A stretch of 64,000 nucleotides of DNA, from assembly GCA_021029095.1 (NCBI GenBank), contig JAJOHG010000017.1, positions 558,001 through 622,000 on the forward strand, written 5' to 3'. The notes under the pieces are model-generated. The model did not search any database. It worked only from the letters and a program-made list of their open reading frames with translations, and was not told where the DNA came from. Made by a program: the position numbers and the translations under genes. The DNA comes from Phellopilus nigrolimitatus (taxonomy: Eukaryota > Basidiomycota > Agaricomycetes > Hymenochaetales > Hymenochaetaceae). This document shows positions 12,101 through 23,567 of this stretch, piece by piece (the first letter of the stretch is position 1; each line of letters opens with the position of its first letter).

Positions 12101-12618
12101 CATCCGACGGCGAGGACGAGGCGCAAAATCGGCCCGAGGATCGCCACAAGCACCCGCACGCCTTGCAGCTCTTGTCGGATCACGGGTACACTCCGTACCA
12201 CGCGCCTGCCGACGTACCCGTGCGCGAGCTCATCCGGGCGGCGAAGCGCGTGCGCCGCGCGAACAGGAAACTCGCGGCGTTCGAGCGCGGTTTCATCTCG
12301 GCGGGCGGCATCAAGGACCGCGAATGGTACAAGCACCTCGGCGTCGCGCCCGGCAAGTGGCTGGGTGCGTGCTTTCGCCTCGTTTCTGTTTACTCCTTGT
12401 TCTCTGTTACATTGTGTTATGGATCATGCTTGATTTCCTCTCATGTTTGCGCCCTGAGTGACTTTGTGGCTGACGCATTCTTACCAGGATACGGAGCGAC
12501 CACGCTGCCCGGCCTCACGGAGGCGCTGACCATCGAGCACAACGCGACCCTTGCGGAGTACGAGGCGCACCGCCTGGGAGAGCTCATCGACAAACTCGCG
12601 CTCGAGATTGCTGTTTGA
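9199..12618 (+). CDS. Type II membrane M28 zinc peptidase (glutamate carboxypeptidase II / Vps70-Tre1 type)
   Basis: Nine exons (9199-9512, 9568-10469, 10529-10621, 10683-10901, 10975-11225, 11284-11403, 11472-11581, 11655-12364, 12488-12618) give 949 aa. A short basic cytoplasmic tail precedes a signal anchor (about 45-62). Then come the PA domain (FTGKIVVVRYGGIFRGLK), the M28 catalytic domain and the TFR-like dimerisation domain. All expected zinc ligands are visible: His in GCHRDAW, Asp in GGADPTSGT, Glu-Glu in WDAEEYG, Asp in NVDVSSSG and His in YHYHSVYD. The catalytic core thus looks complete. The dimerisation domain carries a roughly 150-residue insert with six PS(V/I/L)PP(I/V) repeats and a charged linker, making the protein longer than usual. 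The donor at 11404 (gtcggt) is weak but keeps frame and restores FHRHVAVAQN. Likely in the vacuolar/endosomal or plasma membrane. Confidence 0.88.
11913..12020 (+). repeat. Six 18-bp tandem repeats encoding PS(V/I/L)PP(I/V)
   Basis: Six in-frame 18-nt units lie inside exon 8 of the M28 peptidase, with variation mostly at third positions and Ile/Val/Leu sites. They code for a proline-rich, probably extended linker. Confidence 0.9.
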
Positions 12619-13101
12619 ATCTTTCTTCGGTAAGTTATAATGAAGTCTGTAACAACGTTTCGAGTAAAATGGAATTTCGGATGTAATGTTTACCTTTGGT
12701 CACGGGACCTCGACGCGTCGCGTCCTGTTCGGCTATTTAGATTTTTGGGCCCTGAGTGCTGGAATCTTATTATCCGAGACATACAGTCATTCCGCCGGAA
12801 TAGCATACACATAATATGCGCCGCAATGAATGAGTAAAGGGGGAGCATCTGTATGATATCGTTATCAAGTCCAGACTTCAGGGCAAGTTCAGTTGTGACT
12901 CCGAAAAGAAAAATCCCCACAAGCATACACGCAGAAAAAGCACAACATAGGATTCGCACATACACATGATATACACAGGAGAAGTACAGAAGTTAATGTC
13001 AACAAACCCTGAAAATAATCGGAGACAAAACTCGCATGCTGTTTATGGACATGCACTTACTATACCGAGAGGTATTCGTACACAACAAAGCTCAATAGTG
13101 A
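12619..13101. other. Convergent 3' region, no gene seen
   Basis: Lies between the convergent ends of the peptidase and the Cys-rich membrane protein gene. AT-richer than the coding sequence; no exon recognised. Confidence 0.5.
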
Positions 13102-14372
13102 TCAATGACAATTCTGATCATCAATATCCCAGATACCAGTCATTCCGCCTCTTCCATGCTATGGATGTCCTTCTTTAGAATACTAGCACGAGTAAATAAA
13201 AAAGGGTTGAGCACTTACCCTGTAGTCACAGGACGACGGGCGAGCATAAACCTCCCCGCGGATTTCTGCAGGCGTCGAGCCACACATTCCAAACCAATCA
13301 TCTCCTTCTATCAGATTGTAAAGCGGTGCTTCAAATCTCTGAGCAGGCAGATCAAAAATGTGTCATGCGAACACTAGGATATATGGGAAACTGCCTACCT
13401 TCTTACCCGATACTTGGCAGCCCTGTCAACGACATTGTTAGTTCTCGTGTTAATCAACAGACATGCGCTTCACATGGTGATAAACGTAACTGACTTTGTC
13501 GGCGAATGAGCCCCAGTAAGGCATACATTCTATTTTCTCGTGAACCAACCAATAGCCGCGCACATCTGATAAGCCCTGCCCAGCGGATTGTTTTAATATA
13601 TTGTGAGTGGCATGTGGTAGTGTTTTGTATCTTACCTTTGGTACACAGCTATCTGGCTCCTCGAATGTCTGATCGTGTATCTTGATGGGCGTATACTTGC
13701 AAGCCTTCCCTGAAGCAAAGGATGCAGGGATAAAGCTCAGCGACGCTGTATACATGCCTTTAAGGAACGTGTAAATCAGAATTGGTCATTGATCTAAGCC
13801 GTATGTCTCTAACTCACGACTTCCGTACGCGTGGCAGTGCGTCGTTGGTTGTGGGATATCCCAGGACATTCCGGCAGCTCGATACTTCGCAATCTCTTTC
13901 GCAAGCTCTTCAGCAGGATCCATGCGCGGCCGCCCGTGCTCCGTGCACTCATGCTCCGTGCTCCCATGTCTCGTATTTTCATGTACAATCATACCAAAAA
14001 GAAAGCCAAGGGTGAAGACTATCGTAACACGCAGCCATGAGCCTGCAGAGCTGGCCTCGAAACCTTTCAAGTTCCGAGATGGCACGGAAATAGGAACAGC
14101 ACCATAATGCTGATTGGTGTTTTGCCAACCACTGAAAACGGCTGATAAGTAACTGTGATTAGTGTCTTCGAGATATATGGGACAAATAACGTATGAGGGT
14201 CGTCTCGCAAGCGGCTGTTCGCTGACGAACGCGACGGGCTGGCAGCAGATTTGCTAAGAGGTAGGAACTGGCGTCAGCCAGACCCAAGACCTCATAGTCG
14301 CCGCGGAACTTACTACGAAGGAGGAGGGTATACGGACGTGGACTCACGGTGTATGTCGTCCTCACGCTGCAT
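13102..14372 (-). CDS. Basidiomycete single-pass membrane protein with Cys-rich ectodomain
   Basis: Seven exons (14372-14314, 14152-13818, 13757-13636, 13575-13495, 13422-13399, 13338-13219, 13158-13102) give 265 aa. The N-terminus is a short cytosolic segment with YPPPSYY, a PPxY-like motif. A membrane segment lies near residues 70-92 (RVTIVFTLGFLFGMIV), then an ectodomain with the order PTTHCHAYGSR, SFIPA, GYWLVHE..C..YWG, GC, WFGMCGSTPAEIRG, C and a final GIWDIDDQNC. I recall this Cys/Trp pattern from many uncharacterised basidiomycete proteins; the function is unknown. Exon 5 is only 24 nt (GCQVSGKK). It is supported because the alternative donor 8 nt earlier breaks the frame before RFEAPLYN. 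Every other join is also fixed by frame. Confidence 0.75.
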
Positions 14373-14771
14373 TGATGGAACCGAGTGGGATGGAACCGAG
14401 TGGCATTGGCAAGACGGGCATGAGGGGAAGGCATGCTTAGAAGAGACGCCCATAGGCGCTCGCGGAGTTCGTATTGCTCTGGCGCTAGATCCAGTATCTC
14501 TGTATTGTTTCTATCTTTACGACTCTTGTCTTTATTGGCTTCAAATTTGAGATATTAGGACTTATCCTTGGCTGTGTACTCCGTGTTTGAGAGCTTTGGA
14601 AACATATGCTTTTAGACAGTGTTCTGATAACGGATAGCAACCGTGGGAACATAATCAATTAGAGATAACGCGACCAGCGCGTGCCTTTAAAGCTCCTGCT
14701 CGTGTACTTACTCACTTTCTCTACTCTACCCCCTCGGTCGCTGTGCCTTTATTAACTATCCGATTCTCAGA
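14373..14771. other. Divergent promoter region
   Basis: Between the Cys-rich membrane protein and the 2OG oxygenase start. No supported exon. Confidence 0.5.
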
Positions 14772-16292
14772 ATGTTCGTATCACCCATCGTTCGCGTAAG
14801 GCAGAACAACAGTACGCGTTGGAAACGCCTCGCACTGCAAGGCGCGTTCCGCGGGCTCGCGACGCACGCGCCAGAGTTTCGCATCCCTATCATTGATTTC
14901 AGCCGCTACCAAAATGCGACGTCATCCACAGAGAAGCGCAAGACTGCTAACGAGATCGTTTCTGCGTTCAAGGAGGCCGGCTTTGTCTATCTGTCTGGTC
15001 ACGGCATTTCGGAGCCTGTGATTAGAAATGTTTATGAGAAGGTCAATCCTATTTCTATTTTGTCACGAACGAAGGACCGATAAAATTCCAGAGCGCAGAC
15101 TTCTTCCGAATGCCCCCAGATGTTAAGGTAACTAACTACCAGTAGTGTATAGTATCCAGAGGCCTCACCATCGCATATAACCATCCAGGCCAAGCTCGCA
15201 TGGGAAGATCCCCGCTCGAATCGCGGCTACGTACAGCAAGGTCGTGAGCGCGTAACTCAGTCCAAGGATGCAGCTGAAATCGCTGCGCTCCGCGCAAAGG
15301 CTCCTGACTCTAAGGAGAGCATGGAGATCGGGCGCGACTGGGACGCGGCCTGGAAGAATCAATGGCCTCAGGAAACTGATTGCTCTGGATTTAAGAACAC
15401 TATGCTGAAATTCTTCCAGGTGCGTCTCTTCGTGATAAATGTCTGTACTATTATGTTAACGTCGAATCTTTGAATATGAAAGACTTGTCATGAGCTGCAC
15501 GTTTCTGTGATGAGCTCAATCGCTCTCGGCCTCGACCTCGAAGAGTCTTTCTTCGACAAGAAAATCGACGAGCAGTATCACAACCTTAGGCTACTATCAT
15601 ATCCCGCCATTAAAACAGAACTTCTCCGGAGGGAAGGTCAGGCAAGAGCTGGGGCACATTCAGGTAAGACTACGTAAGACTACGAGTGTTCGTGCTTATT
15701 ATCATGTGTGAAACTGACTTTCTCTTTCCAGACTACGGAACCTTGACGCTTTTATTCCAGGATTCGGTGAGCCTGTAATGAAATGTGCTCAGAAATTTCG
15801 GGGTTAATAAGAAATATGAATAAAAGGTTGGAGGTCTTGAGGTTCAGAACCCTCACACCGGCGCATTCCAGGCTGCACCTCCCATCGTGAATTCCATTTT
15901 ACATGCTCTATAAGCCCCAGCTGACTTTAGCACCTTGACTCTGTCAGCCTGGCACGATCGTCATCAATGTCGGCGATCTGCTTAGCCGATGGTCGAACGA
16001 CCTTCTGCGCTCGACATTGCACCGCGTCGTCGCGCCACCAGCGAAGCAAGTAAGCGAGACCGAACAGATCACGCCCGCTCGCCAGTCGATCGCGTTTTTC
16101 TGCAACCCGAATGGTGGTGCAGTCATTGACTGCCTTCCAAATTGTTATGGATTAAACAAGGCGAAGAAGTATGGCGCTGTGACTACAGAACAGTATATCG
16201 TGCAGCGGTAAGCACTGACCCTTCGAAACGATATCGAAAAATATTCCTTAATCTTTTGACCTTATTTTAGACTGAAGGACACATACACTTGA
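14772..16292 (+). CDS. 2-oxoglutarate/Fe(II)-dependent dioxygenase (isopenicillin N synthase-like)
   Basis: Eight exons (14772-15041, 15092-15127, 15189-15419, 15483-15663, 15732-15766, 15827-15886, 15948-16207, 16271-16292) give 364 aa. The DIOX_N domain starts at FRIPIIDFSRY and includes GFVYLSGHGI and DFFRMPP. The catalytic barrel has the iron ligands His and Asp in AHSDYGTL (about residues 238-240) and His in STLHRVV (about 295). The 2-oxoglutarate-binding Arg/Ser lie in ARQSIAFF. These small enzymes hydroxylate, desaturate or cyclise metabolites; the substrate is unknown. The first 30 residues are basic and could be a mitochondrial presequence (FVSPIVRVRQNNSTRWKRLA). No biosynthetic cluster genes are adjacent, so a stand-alone metabolic role is more likely. 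Confidence 0.87.
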
Positions 16293-16620
16293 GATTGCAG
16301 GTACATTTTTAATATTTACTTTCTTTCCTTTCCCTTTCAGTTTTGGGCCCTTGTCTCGTTACTATTTATTCTGTCCTTGTGTATATGTTGAAAACATTCT
16401 TTTTCGTTCTCCGTCCTTCTATTAAATAGAACAACTGCAACACTATTTAGACACAGGTTGTAAGGTAAGACAATGGGAGGCAGGCAGATCGCCTGGGTGA
16501 GATGAAGACCGTCACGGGTGTCGCAAAAACAGAAATGCGGTCAACAAGATTGCATGAGTTCCATTGCACGAAAACCATTCATCAGTCGAAAAAAAGTAAA
16601 TGTAAAAGGTAAAATAAAAA
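16293..16620. other. Convergent 3' region
   Basis: 3' flanks of the dioxygenase and RCC1 genes; nothing else recognised. Confidence 0.5.
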
Positions 16621-18450
16621 TCAAGCCTTCGTTGCCTTCTTCCTGAACAGCCCAAGACTGTGCTGTCCACCGCACTCCGCGGAGATCGCTTTCCATGAGC
16701 CGCCTTCTTTGCGGACGACAACAGTCGGTGTCTTTGCCTCGGTCTCGTCCCCGATGCCCAGCTCGCTCTGGTTGCCTTCGCCCCATGCGTACAAGGCACC
16801 CGCGGCAGTCACTGCGAAGTTCGAATGGATGCCCGCCGAAATGCGCACGACGGGGTCCTCCGCCGCGGTGTCTGGGAATGGGACATGCGTCGGCTCCGCG
16901 ACGAAGCCCCCGAAGCCCTCCGCCGTGAATATCGCGTGGTCGGCAGGAAGCCCAAGCTGCCCGCAGTTTGCACGGCCGCACGCGAACACGCGTCCGTCCG
17001 ATGCGAGGAAGAGCGTGTGGTGCTCGCCGCCCGCGATGCGTATAATCGTTGCTCCGTCGAGCTCCTCTTTGCTCAGTCCGATGACTTTCTGCGGCTGAGG
17101 CACGATGTGGTCATCTTCATCGTCGTATCCTGTGCCGATCTGACCCATACTGTTGAGCCCCCATCCCCACACGGCGCCGTTCTCGTCAACAGCAAAGGAG
17201 GCATAGTTCCCCGCACCGACGACCACGGCCTTCAGTGAGCGCGCTTTGAGTGTCACTTTCTCCGGAGTCGTACCGTGGATCTTGCGTCGCTCGATGATTT
17301 TGCGGCCGAGCTGGCCCTGCTCACCCGCACCCCACGTGTAAATGTTACCGTGCGTGGTCAATACAACAAGGTGGTTGTTGCCAGCAGCCACAGATGAAAC
17401 CTTTTCATCTTTAGAGGACAAATTGAGGATGGGGGCGGGGACGAATTGATATCTGGACCCATCTGAAAAACCGAGGGAGCCTTCGTTTGCCTGCGGAAAC
17501 CGGTTAGAGAAAGCGAATAATATAGAAAATACGGGACCTACTCTGAAAGAGCCCCACACTCGTAGTTCTCCTTGATCGCTGATAGCAGCACATATACTGT
17601 CTCCTGCAGCAATGGAGACGGCGCGGAAGTTGTCGTCGACAAGAGATTGTAGAGGGTAGGGGAACGAAGTGAGAATGTCAACGTTCACGAATGCACCCTC
17701 TTTTTCAGGATCTGGGACATCTTTGGTTACGCGCCCCAAGGCAGCGTCGTCGTTGACGCCACACGACCAGATCTGGTGAGCTTATTAGTGGGATCTCCTT
17801 GCTATAGGCAAATGCTCACTGACCGTCCCCTTCTCATCGATAAACATAGTGTGCATTCCACCTGCCGCAACAGCTTCTATCCCTGCTTCCTCCCCGCCGA
17901 ACACACCCTCGTCCATCTTCTTCTCAATCCATGTATGCTTCTTGGGCTTGTCAAATTCGCCCAAATGGTCTGGACCCATGCCAAATTGGCCAAAGTTGCC
18001 TGCGCCCCATACGAAAATTTGATTCGCAGGACGCGGGTGTTCTGGTTGCGTAGGGAGGGCGTTGGTCACAATGTGAGCTGCTTTCTTTGCAGCGCCCTTC
18101 GCACCCGTCGCCTTTTCCTTCTCCGTGACCTTCTCCACGGCTTTCTTCACAGCCTTCTTTTCCGCAACTTTCTTCGTACCTAGCGCTGTCTTCTTCATCG
18201 CCGTCTCGACGGCCTTCACTTTTTCGTCCCCGGAACTCGCCGATGAGCTCTTCTCGCTCCTCGCGCGTTTTGTTGGTTGTTTTTCCATCTCTTCCTCCTC
18301 CTCGGGCTCTGGAGAGATGGGGCGTTTCGTCTTCGTTGTTCTCGCCTTTGTCTTTGTGGCTGTCACTTTCCCGTTCGTTGTTGTAGCCTTGCCATTGGTG
18401 GCTGGCACGGCCTTAACGCGCGAAGACTTCCGTGTAAGAGCCGCAGCCAT
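16621..18450 (-). CDS. RCC1: RCC1-type regulator of chromosome condensation, Ran GEF
   Basis: Three exons (18450-17824, 17772-17542, 17490-16621), all phase 0, give 575 aa. The first 140 or so residues are disordered, Lys/Ala/Glu-rich and carry a candidate NLS (KTKRPISPEPEEEEE; KRAR), as in fungal RCC1 homologues such as Pim1 and Prp20. A seven-bladed propeller follows, marked by repeated WGxG-type turns: VFVWGAGNFGQFG, IWSCGVNDDAALG, VWGSF, YTWGAGEQGQLG, VWGWGLNSMGQIG, FACGRANCGQLG, YAWGEGNQSELG. RCC1 loads GTP on Ran at chromatin and so sets the direction of nuclear transport. The ATG at 18450 is the first in this frame. The protein ends in a short basic tail. Confidence 0.92.
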
Positions 18451-18806
18451 GAGAGTATTAAGTGAGTGAGACAATGAGGCTTCTAACGAGATTAACTTGT
18501 AGCTTGATCAAATAGATCACGTAGGAATGAGTTTGAGTGAGGCGACTGTACAGAAAGAGTTGCGGAAGGTTGTATGCGTCAACTGTGGCCTCACTGGCTT
18601 GGTGGTGGTTGAGCTGCAGAACGGGCTTGCGCCACAAGTGGGTTCGCGATTACAACAAAAGCTTAAGCCGACACGTGACCACGCGTCACTTCCTTTTAGG
18701 GTTCGATTTCAGACAGTTTTCAAGCAGCAGTATCAGAGGGTCTGCAAAATAGTTCTTTGGTCCATATGATAGTGATACAAATGATACAGTATGCGTTCGA
18801 GTCCAT
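18451..18806. other. Intergenic, no gene seen
   Basis: Holds the RCC1 promoter and the 3' flank of VPS60. Frames present lack exon-like features. Confidence 0.5.
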
Positions 18807-19722
18807 TCATGCAGTCGTTTTCAATGCTTCCGGTTTATTAGGTGCCTTCTCAACCAAATATCAGAAAAGTTACACCGAAGAAGGCAGTGAAATTCTTACT
18901 TCGCCCATCTCCACGGGTTCTTCGTCAACATAGTCAGGGGCCTTGTTTAAATCGGCCAGGTATGAAGTGCCTTCATCTTCATCCTCTAGAGACAAGGCAT
19001 CCAATTCTGCTACGACTTAGAATGTTATTTTCGAAAATCCAGGTATATGCATACCTGCTTGAAGGTCGGCCTCGTCAATTTCGTCTGGCACAGCGTAAGA
19101 TCTTCCCAAGGACTCCTGGATATCGTTAGCCTGCTCAAGTAGGTCTTCCATGTCATAATGCATAGTCTTATCAAAACTTAAGTCAGCAATAATACGAACA
19201 AATCACTTCATTCAACAAACGCACCTCGATCTTGTCGACTTCGATCTTTCCATACTGCTTCTTCATCTCCTTATTCGCAACCTTCATAGCGTCCACAGTT
19301 GCCATCGTATTACGCAGATTCTCTGTGGCAAGCGCAGCAGACTCCATATTGAAAGTCTGCTGCTGTAATTGTGCAAGCTGTGATTCGTACATCTTCCTTT
19401 GCTTCAGCGTCCGCAAAGCCCGTTGCTCAATAGCGCTCTGGAAAAGCAAGAAAATTGGTTTCTTTCTCAGAAATTTGTACAAAGATAAATCACTTTTCCA
19501 GGCCCGTTTCGAAGCTTGCTCATCTGTTCCTTGTATCTCCCTAATTCCGCGTCTAATTTCTTGACCTTTATCTCCACTGATTGCATACGCGTATCTGTCT
19601 GTGCATTCATGTCAGGAACTGAATCTGCGCATTAAGCGTTACAGCCATCTGACCGATGTTATAGCATCTTGAAGTGACGGCTTGGGCTTCTTACTCGAGG
19701 AGGACCCAAAAATACGGTTCAT
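18807..19722 (-). CDS. VPS60: ESCRT-III protein Vps60/CHMP5
   Basis: Six exons (19722-19654, 19598-19494, 19437-19225, 19166-19055, 19006-18900, 18845-18807) give 214 aa, the family length. Diagnostic segments are MNRIFGSSSSKKPKPSLQDA at the start, KKLDAELGRYKEQM, RALRTLKQRKMYESQLAQL, TFNMESA and DMEDLLEQANDIQESLGRSY. The acidic C-terminal half (DEIDEADLQAELDAL) is the autoinhibitory, Vps4/Vta1-binding part. The protein is a Snf7-fold subunit of endosomal ESCRT-III, which shapes multivesicular bodies. The last exon is less certain: read-through at 18899 also gives a short end. The chosen splice yields a typical tail ending PNKPEALKTTA. Confidence 0.88.
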
Positions 19723-19916
19723 ACTGATTTACAAGAAGCTTTTCTTTTGTATAGTGCCAAGAGCAGAAACGAAACGAATAGCAGAAAGTAGGCTTAGGGA
19801 GACCAAAGTCAGTGATGATCGTGGCACGGAAGCAAGATGTATAAGTACGTCACGCGTCGCGCTTCTGCATCTCGTTCAGCTCGCCGGGTCGACCGGCGTC
19901 CTCGACGTTGAGCTTG

Positions 19917-22900
19917 ATGCTGCGAACGACGCTTTTCACATTTGCAGCGCTGGTCTGCCTGTCGCTCCTCACATTTTCGGCTTTGAACACGTCTACGAAA
20001 ATATCGCCGCAGGGATGCCGCATGTCGTACATGTCTCCGTCTTATGTCGTTCAGACGGGCTTGAACGCGTCGTGGACGACCGCGAGTCTCGCCGGCCGGT
20101 ACAGGCTGATGCTGTACCGCGAAGTGGGGTGGGATTCTAATAATGAAGTATGCTGTTTTACCACTTTCTTGTCGCAGATGCAATAACTAAAAGTTCAAAG
20201 AAATTGCGAGGAGTGCCGGTGCTGTTCATCCCAGGCAATGCCGGCTCAGCGCATCAGGTTCGCTCGATAGCCTCATCAGCATCGCGGCAATATTATTCGT
20301 CTCCTTCGCACATAAATCCTTACTTCGCGTCTCGAGGGATAAAGCCCTTAGACATCTTCGCCGGTACGAGTTCCTTGCATCTATGCTATTCCTCTGACCA
20401 ACCCCTCCCTAGTCGACTTTAATGAAGACCTTTCAGCATTTCACGGCCCCACACTCGAATCTGAGCGTCAATATACTGCCGCAGCCATAGATTACATACT
20501 CTCTCTTTACCCTTCGGGTACCCAGATAATTGTTACAGGACATTCCATGGGCGGCATCGTCGCTGTCTCGCTCCTACCCTCCCCGCACATCTCCACCGTT
20601 ATTACCATGTCCACGCCACACGGTGCGCCACCCGCGCGCTTCGACGCCCGCATGGACCGCATATTCGCAGACGCACATGTGCACATCGCGCGTGACCCCA
20701 CGCCGATCCTGAGTGTGTGCGGCGGGGTGACGGATACGATGATTCCGTCGGAGTTCTGTGCGTTGCCACCGCAGGTAGATGCAGATGTCAATGTGGGGTT
20801 TAGGAAGACCGTATTCTCGAGCGCGCTAGAGGGCTGCTGGTCCGGGGTGGGTCATAGGGAGATGGTGTGGTGTCATCAGGTACGCTGGCGCGTTGCGAAG
20901 GCGATGCTGGAGCTCGGAGGCGCAGAAACGGAGACGGACAAGGCATATATTCTGAACAAGTGGTTCAGGGATGGCATTGACCTGCCATCTTTTGATGCTA
21001 ACGACGCTGAAGTTGGCTTATACAATTTTCAAGATGCGCTAGAAATTACACATGAGGACAGTCCGCTGGTCATCTCAGACCCGCGAGAAACGCGCTTGTA
21101 CAAGTTCCCAATTTTGGCTGGCGATCAGGCTCTCTACCCGCGTGACTTTGTGCTCTACCTCTCCGAGGGAACTATATCGCCTGTTGCTCCTGCTAGCCCG
21201 CTGTCTCTGGAGGTATCCGTATTCTTCTGCCGGAACAAACCAGACCTATCGAGCTCCTCACCCGACTCAAGGCCAGTTTGCGAGTCCTTGCGTCCCTCTT
21301 CGCTCAGGTTGATCCCTAACCCGGTCCCTGGGAAGCCATTCCCGGTTCCAAGTGAAGGTGTGGATGAGTCGGATGGCGTGGTTGCATTTACAGCGCTTCT
21401 TCCTCCCAGTGGCGACAAATCCGGGGAAGAGTGGATCTCCGTGAAGGTGGAGAGTAAAACTGAAAAAGGCTGGGTCGTCGCGTCGCTTGAAGAATCTCGT
21501 GATTACACGGGTGACGCCAGTGCTTTTGGTTAGTGCACTCTCGCTTCTCACTTATATTTCCTCTCATCACCTTACCTATTTCTTGTTTTCTCGACAGCTC
21601 CATTGTTCAGCAAAATACGTGTGCAAACAGACCCAAAGGCCCTGCTTTCTGTCATTCGTTTCCCAAATCTGCTTTCCAATGTACTTCTAATATATCGTGC
21701 TGTGCCCAAGCTTTCTCAAACATGCAAAGGTCAGCTCGCTGGTAGTAATATAAACCGAATTGTTGACCATTTTCTTCTTCTTTCATTCAAGGCTCACATC
21801 TGCCGCCTCTCCTATTGCACACTTCTGGTCCTTCAGAGGCTCATTACCATCGCCTGGAGAACAACCACCCCGTACTCTTACACGGACACTCGTCGGCGCC
21901 TTTCCTTCCTATTTCGTCTCACCTCTTGGAGTTGTACAGCAAAGGCTTGAATCTAACTATATATTCTTCTGGAGAATGCGGTCTGGAAGGACTCAGTATC
22001 ACTGTTGACTGGTGGAACAGCTTTGGGCGATGGGGTTCACGATATTGGAATGCTATATTGGCCTGGAGCGCGGGGTTAATAGCTTTCTTATTTTACTCAA
22101 GCTGGGCGACTTGGGACTCGGGAGGTAGGTTCCTTCCGGTGTTAGCTTATCTGAGAACGCTGACGAAAATGCGCGCGCAGCTCCTATGTCAACACCGTTC
22201 CAATCGCTTCGCTACCTTTGTCAACTTCTGCCCCGGGCCATGATTCTCTTCTTCATAATTTCTCTCCTTCCGTTGCCAAGCTGGTTGTGGTTAGGAAATT
22301 CTGGGGAACCTATTTTCGCACCCATCGCGCCATTGATACTCTTGCTATCCTCTGGTCTGGTGATACTGTCGTGGAATCTTCTCGTACTCTGTTCAGCAAC
22401 GTACGGCAGATTAGTGTCGATTATTTCGAGGTAAGAGATCGCTAAACATCAGATAGTAATGAAATGACTGACTTTCCCTGCAGAGTGGAAGCTGACAATA
22501 TCAAGGAAAGCTCGATCACTTACCGAAGAGGATTTTTGATGATCGCCTTGATGAGTTTCCTTGTTTCTGTGCTAATTCCCTGGCAAGTCGCCTTCCTTGC
22601 CTGCTACCTGATCCACCTTCACCATTGCTCTATTCTTCCGTACGTCAAAATAAGCTCGCTTGAACAGCAGGACTCGCGCAACCAGAAGTTTCTCATCCTT
22701 CTCATGATGACCTGGTGTCTCCCTGTCGTGGCGCCCGCGCTCGCCGTGTGGGTGCGGACCTTGATGACCGCGGGTTTCACGACGCCATTTGACGGAGATC
22801 ATTTCGTGCTAAATGTTTTGTCTTTCATGGTTCTAACCTATGTGATGGCGACTTCTCGAGAGCCTATCTTTATAAGGAGACATCGGTGTGTCGCATTGTC

Positions 22901-23126
22901 CATTTGTTGTAAATAAGCACTAATCGCGAGGTGTAGGCTCGAGTTTATCCCGGTGCCGTACCTCTACGCCTGTGGTGCGCTCGTCGTGTTCTTTGTCGGT
23001 CCACGATCGACGTACAGGATGTATGAAGTGCTCAACTGGCCGACCTTCATGTTACTGTGTTTCCGGGTTGGACCGAAGCCTTTTTCGGTCCCGACGCCGG
23101 GTTCGCCCGCAGAACCTCGGACCTGA
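19917..23126 (+). CDS. BST1: GPI inositol-deacylase BST1/PGAP1
   Basis: Eight exons (19917-20147, 20201-20363, 20413-21528, 21598-21729, 21792-22124, 22181-22430, 22484-22885, 22937-23126) give 861 aa. The enzyme removes the inositol acyl chain from GPI anchors in the ER, allowing GPI proteins to leave. An N-terminal signal anchor (about 5-24) is followed by CRMSYM and YRLMLYREVGWD, PVLFIPGNAGSAHQVRSIASSASRQYY, and the lipase box GHSMGG with the nucleophile Ser near residue 175. The C-terminal third is hydrophobic with several membrane spans, as in PGAP1. The start is the first in-frame ATG after a stop. The second acceptor (20200) was chosen because upstream alternatives hit stops. It sits close to a GPI-anchored wall-protein gene, a plausible client. 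Confidence 0.9.
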
Positions 23127-23567
23127 TCTGCTTTCCGCTTTCGGAAAAATGAAGGCCGAGACTCGGCAAATCCTGGTTCTAATTTCTGAATCTAAAACTG
23201 TTCTTGGCATGACGTGGCAGATGCTCGCAGAGGTGCTCGGCCAATGCTCGCACTTTGTCGTGAGTCGTTTAGGCCATGTACAATACACGGACTCGCTCTT
23301 CAATGTTTACACGGACACGCACTGTGAAGAAAAAACGAGCGCGAGATATCGACGGCCAACACCGCCGCTATGGGATTTACATGCTGGAACTTGGTTAGCA
23401 CACGGCCTGTTTCGGCCACATCAAACCGCGTTTCCTACGCCTTCAAAACGCCCCTTCGGCGCCGTTATAAAGCCATCGAGCTTCTGGCCTTTTCTTGGGC
23501 CTTTTCTTTCAGTGCACAATCTTTCTTTTACGATCCCTTCCCTTCGTCTTTCTTCTCCCGACACAAA
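23127..23567. other. Intergenic promoter region
   Basis: No exon supported. Contains a TATAAA about 100 bp before the next start. Confidence 0.5.
23466..23471 (+). promoter_or_regulatory. Candidate TATA box
   Basis: TATAAA about 97 bp upstream of the start codon at 23568, followed by a pyrimidine-rich leader (about 23500-23560). This is the arrangement of strongly expressed fungal genes. Confidence 0.5.
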
